27,679 nt of DNA from Acanthaster planci (GCF_001949145.1 NW_019091493.1:680223-707901), one strand, 5' to 3'. Shown: positions 1 through 13,241, counted from the stretch's first letter. Made by a program: numbers and translations. The notes: generated from the sequence alone by a model not told the origin.

Positions 1-2125
1 AATTAAGGATATTTTTGTCAAATAAAACAATATGAATGAAAATTACTTTATGTCGGAATTGACGACGAAACGAGAGCGGACTGTATAATATTCCAGCGGT
101 ACTGGGACTCCACATGGCGTGTGGTAAGTAGTGATCACGCACAAATTGTGCGGTTGATCGGCCTCTTTTTATAATCAAAGCACTAAATGTGCGCTACAAA
201 CCCAAAGAGTCAGAGAACCAGTTTAGTTAAGTTTTATACCAAGAAATCTTCCGTTTCAAAATTGTTTTAAAATTAAAGCAACTTGAATTTCCTCAGTGAT
301 TCAGCGGAACTGTGGACGAGGAATTGACCAAAAGAGCACAAATGATGTTTTTTGTATGTGCTAAAGCATTTCATATCTAAGTATTTTTTCATTCGAAAAA
401 AAGGAAATGTTGACAGGTGCAAGTTATAATATAGTCGGCCAATCAAATGTCACTTGTCGAAGTGCTTATACATTATAATCTCGACAACTGAACCTCAGGG
501 TAATGGAGTTATCCTGAAAAAGTATTTATTTAACTAAACCACTTCATCGTGGTACGTACCTTCATGTGGCAAAACTTTCGTATCTCTTAGTCATTTAACG
601 ACGTGAAGCGCTGCTATTTTTTTCACTTGGGCTTTCCTATGTGCAGTCACATGACCTTTCTTTTTACGGTCACATGGCCGCTGCAGTGTCAGCGATTGGA
701 CTGCCTGAAGGGGACTACAATTGGGCCCGCGTTGCAATCAGGTTAGTTCCAGCGTCTTGAAAGCCAGGATTACACAGTTGCAGCTACAATGATTTATGCA
801 ACGTGCTGGTCCTCGTCAGAAAAGAAATGAACTTGCGATGACTCCTGACCCTATATAGACTTCCGATACTTTCAACGCCGTTTGAAGCATTTTGGTGGCG
901 ATTTTGTTGTATCAGAAACTTCAAAATAAGTGGATGTAATGGTGTGGGCACTGTTCGAGTTACAGCGGTATTTTTGTACATAAAACTTTAGCCTTTTAAC
1001 CCGTGACGTACATAGCACTGATCTGGTCCACACGTGACACGACCAGCACTCACCATTTGTGCACGTCACATGCATTCCGCGTGTACGTGGTTATGCAACA
1101 TCCGGGACATTTCCTTTGAGTGTTTGCAGGTGTGTATATCATGTAAGTGGTTTGCAGCTCTGTTCTCTTTTCTGACGTTCCCCGTGAAGATTTGTTTTTC
1201 TGTTTCATACACCCACAAAAAATTTGCAAACTGAAGGTAATAATTTCGTTTGATAAAAAAGTAGGAGAGATTAACTCCGACGTTTAGAACAATGTTCTGC
1301 ATACTTGCTTCCTATGTACCCAAAAGAACCATGTTTCGGGCACATGATCCACCTGGTCGCGTGCAATGCCATTTGTTAGAAGGCGATGTCTTTTCCGGGT
1401 ACCTGGGTACCCGGTGTTAACAAAAAATGGGTACCCGGTTCTAAAAATACCCGCAAATGCACATTCCCAGGCAGCATATGTGCTTGGAATGTTTACATCC
1501 AAAATACTATTTTCTAGTCTTACATTTTATATCAAATAATTTGAAAACTTTAAGTAAATCTTTGCCGCCTAATAAAATGTCATTCATTATTGTTTGCTTC
1601 AACTCATTTCGACTAATTTTTAATTCTTTCCTTGCACTCATCAGAGTCATCCTTGACATGCTTGAAATTCCAAATCATCAGCTCAGGCATCAAGTGTAAT
1701 TGTGTAATTGCTCCAGCTGAAACAAGATATAATAATATATAATTTATATAATAAAATATATAAAAATATATGTGAACATACATGTACTATCAAAAAGTTG
1801 TGAAATCCATATTTATAGATTTCCAACGGCATTCCTCATCTTGTGTCAGAATCACTTCAATTCAAATTAAATAAAAGATGTTTCTTTTGATTGTTGTTTA
1901 ACGTGAAGTTTAAATGCTGCCTTTATCAACTGCAACAAATCTTGCTAAAAATTGTAACAATCACCTGTTGACCCCAAGACAAGCCATGGCCATGCGATTA
2001 AATTACAGATGTTTGTCGGTATAAAGTTCACCACACATACAAAAATGATCCGTCATGGCCGTGTTTCGCAGGGTCTTATTTTTCAGCCAACCGAGTTTGA
2101 CAGAAAACTTTTAATTTAAGCCTAG
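1..2125. other. Non-coding stretch, no gene seen
   Basis: AT-rich sequence with stops in all frames. I recognise no exon. Minor items: two CACATG E-box-like sites at 646-655 and 668-677; a palindromic GGTACC-rich cluster at 1395-1440, where CCGGGTACC is followed after 2 bases by GGTACCCGG; and a low-complexity TATATAA tract at about 1725-1775. Confidence 0.6.
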
Positions 2126-2395
2126 GCCCACCTTTTAACATTTCCAAACATCATTTGGTTAGCGCAATGCGAAAAATGTGGTCTCCAGCATGTCCAGAAC
2201 TGTGAAAGAGGAGCTTGTACGGTTATGACATGGAGGAATGCATCAGTCACTGCAGTGGTTGTCGGCCCCAAGGTCGGCTCAACGGCAGCCAACCACAATG
2301 TGGCCGGCCGCGGTTTCGCGACTGGGGCCGGTGTCAGCTTTCTTCCCACGGGTTTCAGCTTCCAGGCATGCTTGACGGCTTGCCAGGCATGGTAG
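2126..2395 (+). other. Unassigned open frame with a cysteine cluster
   Basis: A 90-codon frame is open from just after an in-frame TAG at 2123-2125 to a TAG at 2393-2395. It is clearly more GC-rich than its surroundings. Near its start it has a C-x2-C-x7-C-x4-C cluster (QCEKCGLQHVQNC followed by ERGAC) that could bind zinc, then a Gly/Ala/Val-rich stretch. The sequence before it (ttttaatttaagcctag) could be a splice acceptor, so an internal or terminal exon is possible. The short Cys cluster faintly recalls the zinc knuckle that precedes SET domains in some PRDM proteins, but nothing downstream supports that. I do not recognise the product. A chance GC-rich open frame is also possible. Confidence 0.2.
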
Positions 2396-4530
2396 CCATG
2401 GAGTGATTCTGACGTTTCTGATCTCCGATGGAAACAAATAAGCCCATAATCTCACATTTTCACGAAACATGCAGCATTAGCTCCAAACTAGAGAATTCTC
2501 CAACTTTTCACAACACGATACATAGTGCATCACGTTCAATTTCAAATCGAAATGTCACCAAAAGTATGATATTCATGGAAGAGTTTTCTTGGCTAAAAGA
2601 AATTTTAGCTGTCGTCCTGCAGTGAAAATAATGAACACTGCACCCTCGTTCGCCAAATTTAAGAAGGTAGATTTCTGTAAAAAATGTGGTTTTAAAAATA
2701 TCCGTATTTTTTCCAATACATACGAACAAAATATATGTTTTTATTCAGAAATCTGTCAAAAATTTGACCTTTCATAAATTTACTTTGGAAAGGAATGTTT
2801 CAATCATTTAAAAATATTTATCATTTTGATGAATCCATCTAAGCAACTGGGGTGATTAGAAACCACCAGATACGATGTCATCACTGGAAAGAGAGGATGT
2901 AATTGGAGAGTCGTCTCGAGTAAAAAATTAATATTCATAAGCAATAATGAGGGGTGCCATTTTCAAATTTTTGCGCACATGCGCAAACTCACCTTCACGA
3001 GCGGCCAATCGTGAAGAACGGCCCTCCCACTTCCTCGCATTCCTCAACAACAAAAGACCTGTCACGGTCTGTGTACAAAGCAAAATGTTGTGGCCCCATG
3101 GTAGTACAAAACCTATGCAAAGAAAATGTGAAGTCCCCGAAATAAGAATGGCATACTAACAACCGTCCATGGATAGAAAAACATTTTTGGCGAACAGCAC
3201 AGAAAATAAATGTTGGGCCACTCTTCTGCTGAAGGCATTTCTTTTTAATTCTCAGAAGTAGAGCACCTACCTGTAAGCCTGCATTCCACTGGGTAATACC
3301 TTGCTTCTTATCAACAAAAAGATATACATTGTATAAAGTTTTGAGAGGCATTTTTGTTCTGGAGTAGAAACCTTCTTTTAGCCTTTGAGGTTTGCGATCT
3401 CGCCATTATATTCATTCTGTTCATGTATGTGGAGCCTGCCTATGCCCAACTTGAAGAAAAAACATTAGTGCTTACAGTGTCAGCACTCTTTACACTAGAA
3501 TTAGGGGAAGGGTTTTGAGCCCTGCCAATCACATTATTTTCATTCCAGGTTGTATCCCTCCCTATCAGAGCGCATTATCATATTCACAAATTTATTGTAC
3601 CCTTTCAGAGTTTTTTCAATGAGACCTAGACAAAAACATTTCAGCCCCCAACTGGCTGCTCTTTTTAAAGATTTTTAATCCAAGCACCTCCAGCAAAAAT
3701 AATATTCCTGCCTTTGCACAATTCAAGAAACAATCCAACGATACTTGTGCTTCACAGATTTTAAGGGTCGAAATTTACATTTAATTTGCTAAATGTTTAG
3801 CAACTTCTCAATTTGCTTTTTAAACCATTTTGCCAATAAAAACTGCCACATGTCAGCTCTGTTTCTGCCCAACAAGTGAGTTTTCAAAGCATGTACAGTA
3901 TTAATGCATGTATGTATGTTGCTCAACAATGGTGCATTTGTGGTTTTCTGGGTGAATATTGCTTGCTGTTATTCACAATGTACAACTTTTCAAAAAAGAA
4001 AGAGAGAGAACGGAGGGGAAATGGTTGTAATTTAGCACTGTGTAATTATGAGAAATATATTCATTTGGCCTGTTCAGCGGAAGTGTTTTCTTCCAAAAAG
4101 ATGATTAAATATTTAGTGGAAGAAGTTGTTTATAAATTTTGAGGTCTTCAAAATGCTATTTGCCATAATTTAATATCAAGAGAAGGAGGTGAAGGAACAT
4201 TATTTAATTTATCCAGGGCTTTACAACAAAGTCTGGCTCGCTGCCAGCCAGAGTCCAGGCAGCATTCTTGAAGGGGCCCAGGATTTCCCATTGTAATACT
4301 GTTTCTTGGCAACAGTGGCATAACTCTGGGACTGCCTACAATCCTACTAATGGCTGCTTTATTTGCAAAGAATCAACTTATTAATTGGCTGAGGATTTAC
4401 CATCAATATATCTGCCCAGCAGGACTTCCTACAAAAGACAGCATCTCTAAGATACCTGAGGGGGACCTCAAATACTTAAAAATATACATTGTGTCTAACA
4501 GTACAATGGAGCTGTCAATAACTCCTTAGA
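2396..4530. other. Non-coding stretch
   Basis: No recognisable gene. A minus-strand segment at 2993-3068 has a plausible acceptor (tttgctttgtacacag) and donor (GTGAGT at 2992-2987) around a 25-codon open frame, but no identifiable product. The near-palindrome TTGCGCACATGCGCAA at 2971-2986 resembles paired NRF1 half-sites, with a spacing that does not fit the consensus. Confidence 0.5.
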
Positions 4531-5130
4531 AGATTTATTTTCTTGCAGAGCTTGGGTGAATTTATTTTAAGTTTTTTTATCATCAGGATTTTCTGAGTCA
4601 CTTGAAAATAATAATTTAGTCCCAAGGTAGTTTTTGGTGTATCGGCGTCCAAATCAGTTAAAATCATGATACTAGGTATTGAAACAGCCGAATATGTTCG
4701 TTCAATGTTTAGACAAATCAAAATTTGGGAAGGGTACTTAAGGGTTAAGGTTAGACTGGCCAGCTCTAAGACTGAGTTATCGAGAGTTCATAAAGTGTTG
4801 ACTTTCGCAGCATCTTTTGAAAATAAGAAATGCAGATTTATTTTCCTGCAGAGCTTGGGTGGATTTATTTTAAGTTTTTTATCATCAGGATTTTCTGAGT
4901 CACTTGAAAATAATAATTTAGTCCCAAGGTAGTTTTTGGTGTATTGGCGTCCAAATCAGTTAAAATCATGATACTAGGTATTAAAACAGCCGAATATGTT
5001 CGTTCAATGTTTAGACAAATCAAATCTTGGGAAGGATACTTAAGGGTTAAGGTTAGACTGGCCAGCTCTAAGACTGAGTTATCGAGATTCATGAAGTGTC
5101 GACTTTCGCAGCATCTTTTGAAAATAAGAA
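4531..5130. repeat. 303-bp tandem duplication, two copies
   Basis: The segment starting agatttattttc at 4531 starts again at 4834 (offset 303) and runs with very few differences to aaaataagaa, which ends at 4829-4830 in copy 1 and 5130 in copy 2. The differences I see are single-base indels (a T run 7 versus 6, and gagttcat versus gattcat) and scattered substitutions such as tatcggcg/tattggcg and gaaacagcc/aaaacagcc. Matching open frames occur in both copies but show no known domain, so this reads as duplicated non-coding DNA. High identity implies a recent event. Confidence 0.92.
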
Positions 5131-5689
5131 TTAGCAAAATTGCATCAATTGAACTTTGTGAAACTTTCATCAGTTAGTTCCGTTTAAATGTCATGGAAAA
5201 CGGATTTAATTTTTTTTTAAAAGGGTAAACGTTTAAACACCCGACCCTTCCTGTCACGGGAAAGGTTACATCCAGACATACATGTATCCACAACAGCTAG
5301 CAGTTGGAGGCGATAATTTGGATGACTAATGTAAGTGGTCGGTTGTTCTCCTAATGTCAGTTCCTTTTTTAACCCGAAAATGCAGCTGTGCATCTCATAT
5401 TGATGGGAGAAATCATGGAATGTAATGGTCAGTGATGGTTCTTTAGTACAATACATTGGTCATGTACTTAAAAAGTAAATTAAGAAAGTAGTTATCGAAG
5501 ACCGGTTTTTATGAGATTAATTCATTGGCCATCCGTTATTGTTCAGACCAAGACAAAAATAAAATTAGCAAGGGAATAAAATCAGGAGAGCATTCCAAAT
5601 AAAGTCTTTGAGGAGCTTTCATCTAACCGACCATCATGTATTACAATTGTTCCAGCAGATGTGGTTGTGTGTCTTCTGATTGACAGCCT
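5131..5689. other. Non-coding stretch
   Basis: AT-rich; no exon, RNA gene or repeat structure that I can support. Confidence 0.5.
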
Positions 5690-6370
5690 GCCTCGGCATT
5701 TCTTTATCAAAACTGTGGGCTATGTGTGGCTTCTGGTCAAAACAATTAATTCTTCCCTCTGTAGCATTTTCTAGCATGTTGTTTTTAATTTTTCCCCCAC
5801 CACTGCGGCATTTTTATTCGGACCACCCAACCTGCCAAAAAAAACATGTATATTAATTTTTTACTCATCAGCATTTCTTTTCCTGGCACCCAACCCGCCA
5901 AATATATTAATACTTCTGTCCTTGGCATTTCTCTGTCCAAACCTGGACCACAAGGTTTTTATTTTTTCTACACTACGGCTCTTGTTTTATTCGGAGGACC
6001 AAACCTGCCAATACTATATCAATTCTCCTCCCCCCTCAGCATTTTTTTCTATCCAAACATAGATGTGGTTTTTAATTTTTCCCGGCACTGCAGCATTTTT
6101 TATTTGGAGCACCCAACCTGCCAAAAATATTAATTTTTCCCTCCTCGGCATTTTTTTCTATCCACACCTAGACCACATGTGGTTTTTATTTTTTTCCCTG
6201 GCACCACTGCATTTTTTATTCTGAGCATCCATCCCAACCCATGAAAATAAATTAATTCTTTCCTCTTAGGCATTTATTTCCTGTCCAAACCAAGACCACG
6301 TGTGGTTTTTATTTTTTTCCTGTACCTTTGCACACTTTTTCCTTATTCCGAGCACCCAACCCATGAAAAT
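5690..6370. repeat. Divergent tandem array, unit about 115 bp
   Basis: A satellite-like block of at least four clear units. Each unit holds GCATTT...TCCAAAC, then GACCAC..GTGGTTTTTATTTTTTC, a GCAC..CTGCATTTTT-type segment, ATTCNGAGCACCCAACC and AAATATTAATT. The GCATTT anchor of successive units falls at 5925, 6039, 6148 and 6270, a spacing of 109-122 bases. Less regular versions extend back to about 5690. Copies differ by many substitutions and indels, so the array is old. A matching single unit lies at about 7880-8010. Confidence 0.8.
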
Positions 6371-6687
6371 ATGTTACAGAGATGCCACTTTTCCGATTTT
6401 AATTGGAAATCTGACTTTTTGGTATTTTTTCTCCCCAAGTCCAATTTGTTTACATTTCCCATTCAATGTTTTTAATATTGACAGAATTAAAGAAGAAAGA
6501 CTGGAAGCAAATCTATGATGTGCATGTATCCTGCTCCACGAAACTGAATACACATACTTAATCTTGAGTGCAGTCGTCAGTATAGAGTGCTTACTACAGT
6601 CATATTGTGGCGCGAAATACGAAGGACAGTGATGAGTGCAGTGGTGTCGTTAGTGACTGGAAATATGTTGAAATAGTGGGATCAGGT

Positions 6688-6750
6688 CAACTCGGACCCA
6701 AACCAACTCGGACCCATTACAACTCGGATCCACGCCAACTCGGACCCACT
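6688..6750. repeat. 16-bp minisatellite, CAACTCGGACCCA unit
   Basis: Four copies of CAACTCGGACCCA-type units begin at 6688, 6704, 6720 and 6736, an exact 16-base period. One copy reads GGATCC instead of GGACCC. A short related piece in opposite orientation is at about 14170-14205 (gggtctgagttggtatgggtccgag). Confidence 0.85.
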
Positions 6751-8567
6751 GAGTCTTATGGTTGCACTACACCAAATACGTGTCCATAGACCGAAATAGC
6801 GCCGACTCTTGAACCTCAAGACGAGGTTGGCCTTCATTTTTTTCACTGGAAATTCAAGATTATTTTTTTTCGTTAAAAATTCAAGATTATGGCAAGATCG
6901 ATCACTTTTCGTTTCAATTTTATGAACTTTTTTATTTGCCTTTTCCCGAAGATACCTCCCTAATAGTAGTAAAACTATGCACTCAGCTCTGAATGTAGCC
7001 AACCGCCTCTATCCAAAATAGGCCTGCAATGTGGGGCTTTTTGTGAAAGACATACTCTGAACTGGAAACTATCAATCCCAAATTAGGGATTTATATAAAT
7101 AATTCTATGATCCCTGGTGATTATGGCACGTCTTATTGTTAAAGAAAAAAAGTGGGATTACAAAATGTTAATAATGAGCTCGCGAGCAGACATACAACGC
7201 TTCAAAACCGTCTCCAAGTTTAAGACAATAGGAAATATTCCTCATTTTTTTTTATAATGATTTGATTTGTGTTGTTCGAACATTTGCATTATTTGGACAG
7301 TGTTTGTCCAAACAAAATAAGATGCTCAGACGAATTGTCCGACCAACATATCAATATTAGCTCTTAAAATATCAACACAATATTTGGGATTATGGTGTCC
7401 GATTTATGATTAGTTTTGTGTTAGAATTACACCCAAGACATTAATCAGGGCTGATCGCACATCACCGGCCCATGTCACCTAGCACCATGCACAGACATGA
7501 AATCGCCCTGTCACAGTGGTGAAAACGTGTGCGAAACTTTATGCATTAAACATAGCTGCTCTGGTTCCCGCTGCACCACACCCATGGAAAAGAATGCGTC
7601 ATGCAAATGTAGCAATCAGTACCAGTCTGTACTGTACGTGTACTGAATGTACTGTACATAACCACTCTTAATCAGCCGTACACGTCAGGCCGAAAAGACA
7701 TCAATTGCTATGTTGCAAGAAGTTTTCTGCAAGTTAATTCACAGAACGTGGTCTCTTATTTATGTATGTATTTTCTGTGTTCATAAGAAATTTACATATA
7801 AAACTGACACCGTGCGAAGTGCTGTGGATATGTTGATTTTCAGATTTTTTTGGCATAGGCTAATGGCATCTCTGATGTTAATTTTTTCCTCAGCATTTTT
7901 CTATCCAAACTTTGACCATGAGGGTTTTTTTTTTCTTGCACGACTGCACATTTTTTATTCCGAGCATCCAACCCCTCAAAATATTAATTCTAGCCTACTC
8001 AGCAGTTTTCTATTCAAAAGGGACATTTTAAGCAAGAAGGTATAGAATGTGGGAAGTCGGTACATCAAAGGGTCAGCATGAGTATTTGTAAGAGGGAGAA
8101 ATAAAATCTTATTATGACCAAATACATGTACCATGAACAGTTATTTAGCCAACAGACTCAAGAACAGCTTGTATAACATGTTCTTCTCGTACGCATTTTT
8201 GTTGTGATGCTGCCGTTCTCACATGCACAGGAATGGCCAATTAACATCTCCCTGAATCACTCATGCAAGAGAACGGGCAGGAATGCGTTCCGAAGTGCCT
8301 TTTGGAACGGGGGTGAATGGGAGGGCATGCAGAACGAAAGGGAATGCGTGCGAACGTGTGCAAACGGTGTTTGTATTTTTACGGATGTGACTCTTTAATG
8401 GTTTCATTTCAACACAAACCCACACTAACTGGGTTTTGATACTATGAGTGTAGTGCTAAGAATATTTCTCCCCAGAAAAATCTGGACTGCTTTCTAAAAA
8501 AGTGCTGTAATATCCAGTATAAAAAATTTAGCAAAATACTATTTGTATCTTCTACGCATGTACGTAG
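6751..8567. other. Non-coding stretch upstream of the KDM4 exons
   Basis: No exon identified. It contains one stray copy of the ~115-bp satellite unit (about 7880-8010, GCATTT anchor at 7893) and a GTACTG-rich patch at about 7610-7660. I looked for the JmjN and linker exons expected upstream of the KDM4 JmjC exons and did not see them here. Confidence 0.45.
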
Positions 8568-8746
8568 GTATGCTACACCTCCACACTTTGACTATGATGA
8601 TCTGGAGAGGAAATATTGGAAGAACATTACCTACAACCCACCCATCTATGCTGCTGACATCTCTGGTTCATTGTATAGTAAAGGCTGTAACATCTGGAAC
8701 ATCAACAAGCTGAACACATTGCTGGATGTTATTGAGGAAGAACAAG
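8568..8746 (+). CDS. KDM4: KDM4/JMJD2-type histone demethylase, internal exon (start of JmjC domain)
   Basis: KDM4 enzymes are nuclear Fe(II)/2-oxoglutarate dioxygenases that remove methyl groups from histone H3 Lys9 and Lys36. This 179-nt exon encodes 59 residues plus split codons at both ends, with no stop. It reads YATPPHFDYDDLERKYWKN, then NPPIYAAD, SGSLYSK and WNINKLNTLLDVIEEEQ, and it lines up with the KDM4 segment that leads into the JmjC domain (family form ELERKYWKN, NPPIYGAD, NGTLY, WNI..L.T.LD). It is bounded by an acceptor AG at 8566-8567 and a donor GTACAC at 8747. The leading G completes a codon begun in the previous exon (phase 2), and the trailing G starts the glycine finished by the next exon (phase 1). 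It is an internal exon, so no start codon is expected. The KDM4 family assignment is firm; the A-D paralogue split is vertebrate-specific and does not apply. Confidence 0.93.
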
Positions 8747-9067
8747 GTACACATTGATTTCTACAAAAATATTTTCCTTGTTGGCTTTGTCATCTTGTTT
8801 TGTCAAAACTTAGGAGACTGCATTAGAAAAAAAATCATGACTTAGAGCCATGCAAGAAGTGCGGGTTTTACAACCACAGAAATTCTTATCACTAGCAAGT
8901 GGAATTCACGTACGTATGTACATGTATATGCTTCCCTTTTGCAAAAGAGTTGTTCTGTAATCAAAAGTATGCCTTACTGCTGCCTTAAAAGTTCCAAAGA
9001 ATGCAGTCACCATATCAAATATGCAGACAGATTTTGTGTTTGTATCCCTATTTGATTTCATCTCTGA

Positions 9068-10025
<958 letters not shown>

Positions 10026-10768
10026 CAGAGCTGCCAAGTGGTACGGATTTTCCGTAATTGGTACGGAAATTGATCGTGATTATGGGAGTACGGACTGCCG
10101 CCCAAAAATTACGGAAACCATCTGGCTGTCATGAATAATGTCTCGGCGCACAAACCACGTAAAACGGTTCGGTGTTGATACTCGACTCGGCCCGCGCTCA
10201 GACTGCGTGCGATGTCCCATGCTCGTGTGCGGCAGTGAAACGTGTGAAGATCGACTCCCCAGCGATCCAGACATTTTGTATATGCCACACGGTAACATGT
10301 ACATATACGTAGGACTACCTGTGGCGCGCTGGTGCCCGACGACACACACACACTCACTCAAGTGTGTATTTGCCTGCAACTGGGGACTCCCTATTGTTCC
10401 TCTTTTGTTTGTACTTTAACTTCTTTAGAAGACCACCCATATGTTTTGTACACAGTCGTCAATCGGGAACCTTCTCTCAATCGGGGACCTTGTTGTTATT
10501 GTTCAGGGTCCCCAATGGAATGCAGAAACAAACTCACACACGTATACATGCAGGCACTGCAGATGGAGGGCATACTTTCCAAACTATCAGACGGAGGACT
10601 TCTCGTCCATGTGAGTGCAGCCTATAACAGCGAGGACAACACAAGTTTTTGGTTGTTTTGGCCGTTAAAAATAGGGTGCGTTATTGGCCTACTACTATAG
10701 GGTTCATCATCAATATGGTATAATGGCTCGAGAGAATGGCTGGTGTGGCGTATCATAGCTTAACTTGG

Positions 10769-13241
10769 CTACAACCTCATTGTGTTACGACAAAAGTCTT
10801 TGATGTTTCTCCAAGTAAGGGTCTGCAGTGCCACAGTACAAGCTGCTTCGATGTCCAGCTTGCCTTGAACTTTCCTCAACTGGAAGAATTTGCACAGGCC
10901 TTCTTGGATGTCTGTCTTCTCCGCTGTAGTCCAGGTCCCTTCTTCGTGATGCAGCAGCAACACCAAGAAGCTGTCCTATTATTGTAGAGGCAAGAAAAGG
11001 ACATTAGAAATGTAGGTGACAGCCTGTCCATGTGACAGACAGACAGCCTGACAGAGTAATAGACAGCCCGACAGAGTAACTAACAGACCGACCGACCATA
11101 TCTTACCGTTTTCGACGGATTCATCTTAGGAGTCTTCACTGCTGTCACTGCTGTCCCCACTGTCGCTGCTGTCCTCTTCACTGGTGAAGCCTTCTGAGAG
11201 TAAACCCCGAATTGAGATCAATCAGTTAAAGCACACATACATGCACGGGTGTCTGGCAGTCTCTGCTTGGCGTTGAGATGGGGGGGGGGGAAAATGGCCG
11301 GCCAAAATGGAACATTATTTTGGGAGTTCCATTTATGGGGGTGATTTTTGGTCCCCGTCTTTCTTTGTACTGGTCTTTTCTTCTGGGGGGGGGGGAATAG
11401 GAAGAGAGGTATTCTTTCCGGCCGAGTATGATGCCCTACAAAGTGGGAGTCTGGGTTGGGTTGGGTTGGCTTGGTTCGAAGTCAAGTGTTGGGTAGACAG
11501 AACATGGGAAACATGGTTTGAGTACAAGGTGCCCTTACCTCCAGTTACATGCAGATCGTCCAAGGATTTGCCCTGCTGGGAAGGCAGGTTGCCCCTCTCC
11601 AAACTCAGGAAAAGTCTGGACAGTTTGGTGACCCACTATACAGTATCTGGCAACTGGTAGTATTCGCGATGTACCAGCAGATCGTGGCCCATGAACTTGG
11701 CTAGAGTTTCAAGCTGATGTTCCTTTAATGCAAGAATTTGCAATGCAGTTGCTACATGTTTACGAAGTTTGGTGGAATGGATGCTGGATGCATTGTCAAG
11801 GCCAGCCTTATCTGTATATGCCCTTAAACAGTCACTCCCTCGTATGTGGCCTCTCTCGCCATAACAACACCGTGCAAACAAGAAGTTGTTGTCTTGGGCT
11901 ACTCCAGCTTCATGTCTCTTGGCGAAAAGGGCATTCAACCATGCTACTGCCTCATTGCTTAGAAGCACGGGAACAGTTCTGCCTCTCTTGCTGACTATTT
12001 CAACAGCTCTTCCACAGCTGGCATTCTAAATCACTCAACAGGCATTCCCTCTCCAGTTTGGCGGTGCTGTGCTGGTGGAAATCTTCAAGTTTCATCTTTG
12101 AACCCTCCCCCTGTCTTCTTTGGTTGAACATGATGAGGTGGCACAGACTGACCTCATTTAATTTCTGCCAAACTGGCCTGATTTGTCTGCCTCGAGAACC
12201 CTGCAGGAGTTGAAGTTCCCGGTTGCCAGGTTCATGAAGGAACGACGGCAGGTGGACTACATCGGCATTTGTCGGGAGAATTGTGACTTTGTTGCATTTT
12301 CCTTGGTACAGCGTTATGTGTGCGTGTGTGGACACAAGGTCTCGCCAGTTCAATTCACACAACTGCAGAAACTCTTTTTCATGCTCTGCTTTGTGTTTTT
12401 GGCCGGACTCTAAGACACTTCCTTTTAAGACGAGTGCACACTTCTTGACGGAATAACCAATCTTCAGCGCTAGTGACGGAGCATCGTACAACTGTTTGTC
12501 TTCCCTGAAGCCGGCAATATCGTGGACGGCCTTCACAATGTCAAAAAGGTGGTACGGATGGACAAAGGATTCAAGTGATGCATTTGGCTAATTCAACAAT
12601 CAACATGTCATTCTTGACTACCAAAGCCACATCATCTCTCTTCATTGGACTAAGAACCTGGTGTAACTGGAACGACACGCCAACAGGAGGAGGTTTCAAC
12701 AAATCACTCTTGTGAGCGACCCGTCTACCCACACGAGCCTTCTTACCGGTGCTGTCAGTCTGTGGAGTGGGTGCTGGCTTCGAAGGGCACACGTGTCGCC
12801 ACAAATCGGTAGGCATATAATAGCCGTAACAATATACGCATGGTCCATATGCATGGGGAGATACCTTGCGATTTGGCCTGTACCCGACAACGAGCACACC
12901 ACAACCTTCACGAAGAACCTGACAATTGTGCCTGTGATCACCTATGTTGCAAATTTTCAACAGAAGTTTCTTAACACACTAGCGTTGGGCTCACCGGCGT
13001 TCTCGACGACTTCTCTTTCTTCCTTGTGACATGACTGGAGATGACAGGGGAGCTTGGCCTGGGGTACATCGCAGTAAAAGCAGAAGTGTTTCTTGTCCCT
13101 TTTCCTGCAGCCAACCTCATTACTGGTTTGCATTACGGTCACACCACAGTTCTCCTGGACGTCAGATGTGTCATCACTTGGAGCAACAGATGTAGTAGGC
13201 CTACTACTGGAACCGGTGGACGAATCAGCCATACTGTCCAA
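10769..13241 (-). pseudogene. Decayed Crypton-like tyrosine recombinase gene with zinc-finger N-terminus and SANT-like C-terminus
   Basis: The gene reads from an ATG at 13241. The N-terminal part has a Ser/Thr-rich start and a Cys/His finger (CFYC...LPCHLQSCH, about 13090-13050). A conserved segment DHRHNCQVLREG and a second Cys/His patch (YGPCVYCYGYY..DLWRHVC) follow. Then comes a long helical domain, and the catalytic domain: a Box-I-like RRQGEGSKMKLEDF, a Box-II-like STKLRKHVAT, then FMGHD and REYY, which is the Arg / Arg / His / Tyr layout of tyrosine recombinases. A Glu/Asp/Ser linker (exon 11193-11107) leads to a last exon (10941-10769) with a Trp-based SANT/Myb-like helix set. Splice signals at 11539/11538, 11193 and 11107 and around 10941 keep phase. 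The frame is broken near 12975, 12585 and 12015 and stopped at 11638-11636 and 11128-11126. YR-only transposons (Cryptons) or related host families are the likely source. It cannot make the full protein as it stands. Confidence 0.8.

Noticed and set aside
646-677. Two CACATG E-box-like sites (GTCACATGAC and GGTCACATGG) as a promoter
   Set aside because: No transcription start or first exon nearby could be supported; the motifs are too short to stand alone.
2993-3068. Minus-strand mini-exon with good splice signals and a 25-codon open frame
   Set aside because: Splice-like signals alone arise often by chance in this much sequence, and the peptide has no recognisable features or partner exons.
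10080-10700. Several overlapping open frames near the left transposon end
   Set aside because: They overlap on both strands, show no family motifs, and lie in the subterminal repeat region of the TIR element.
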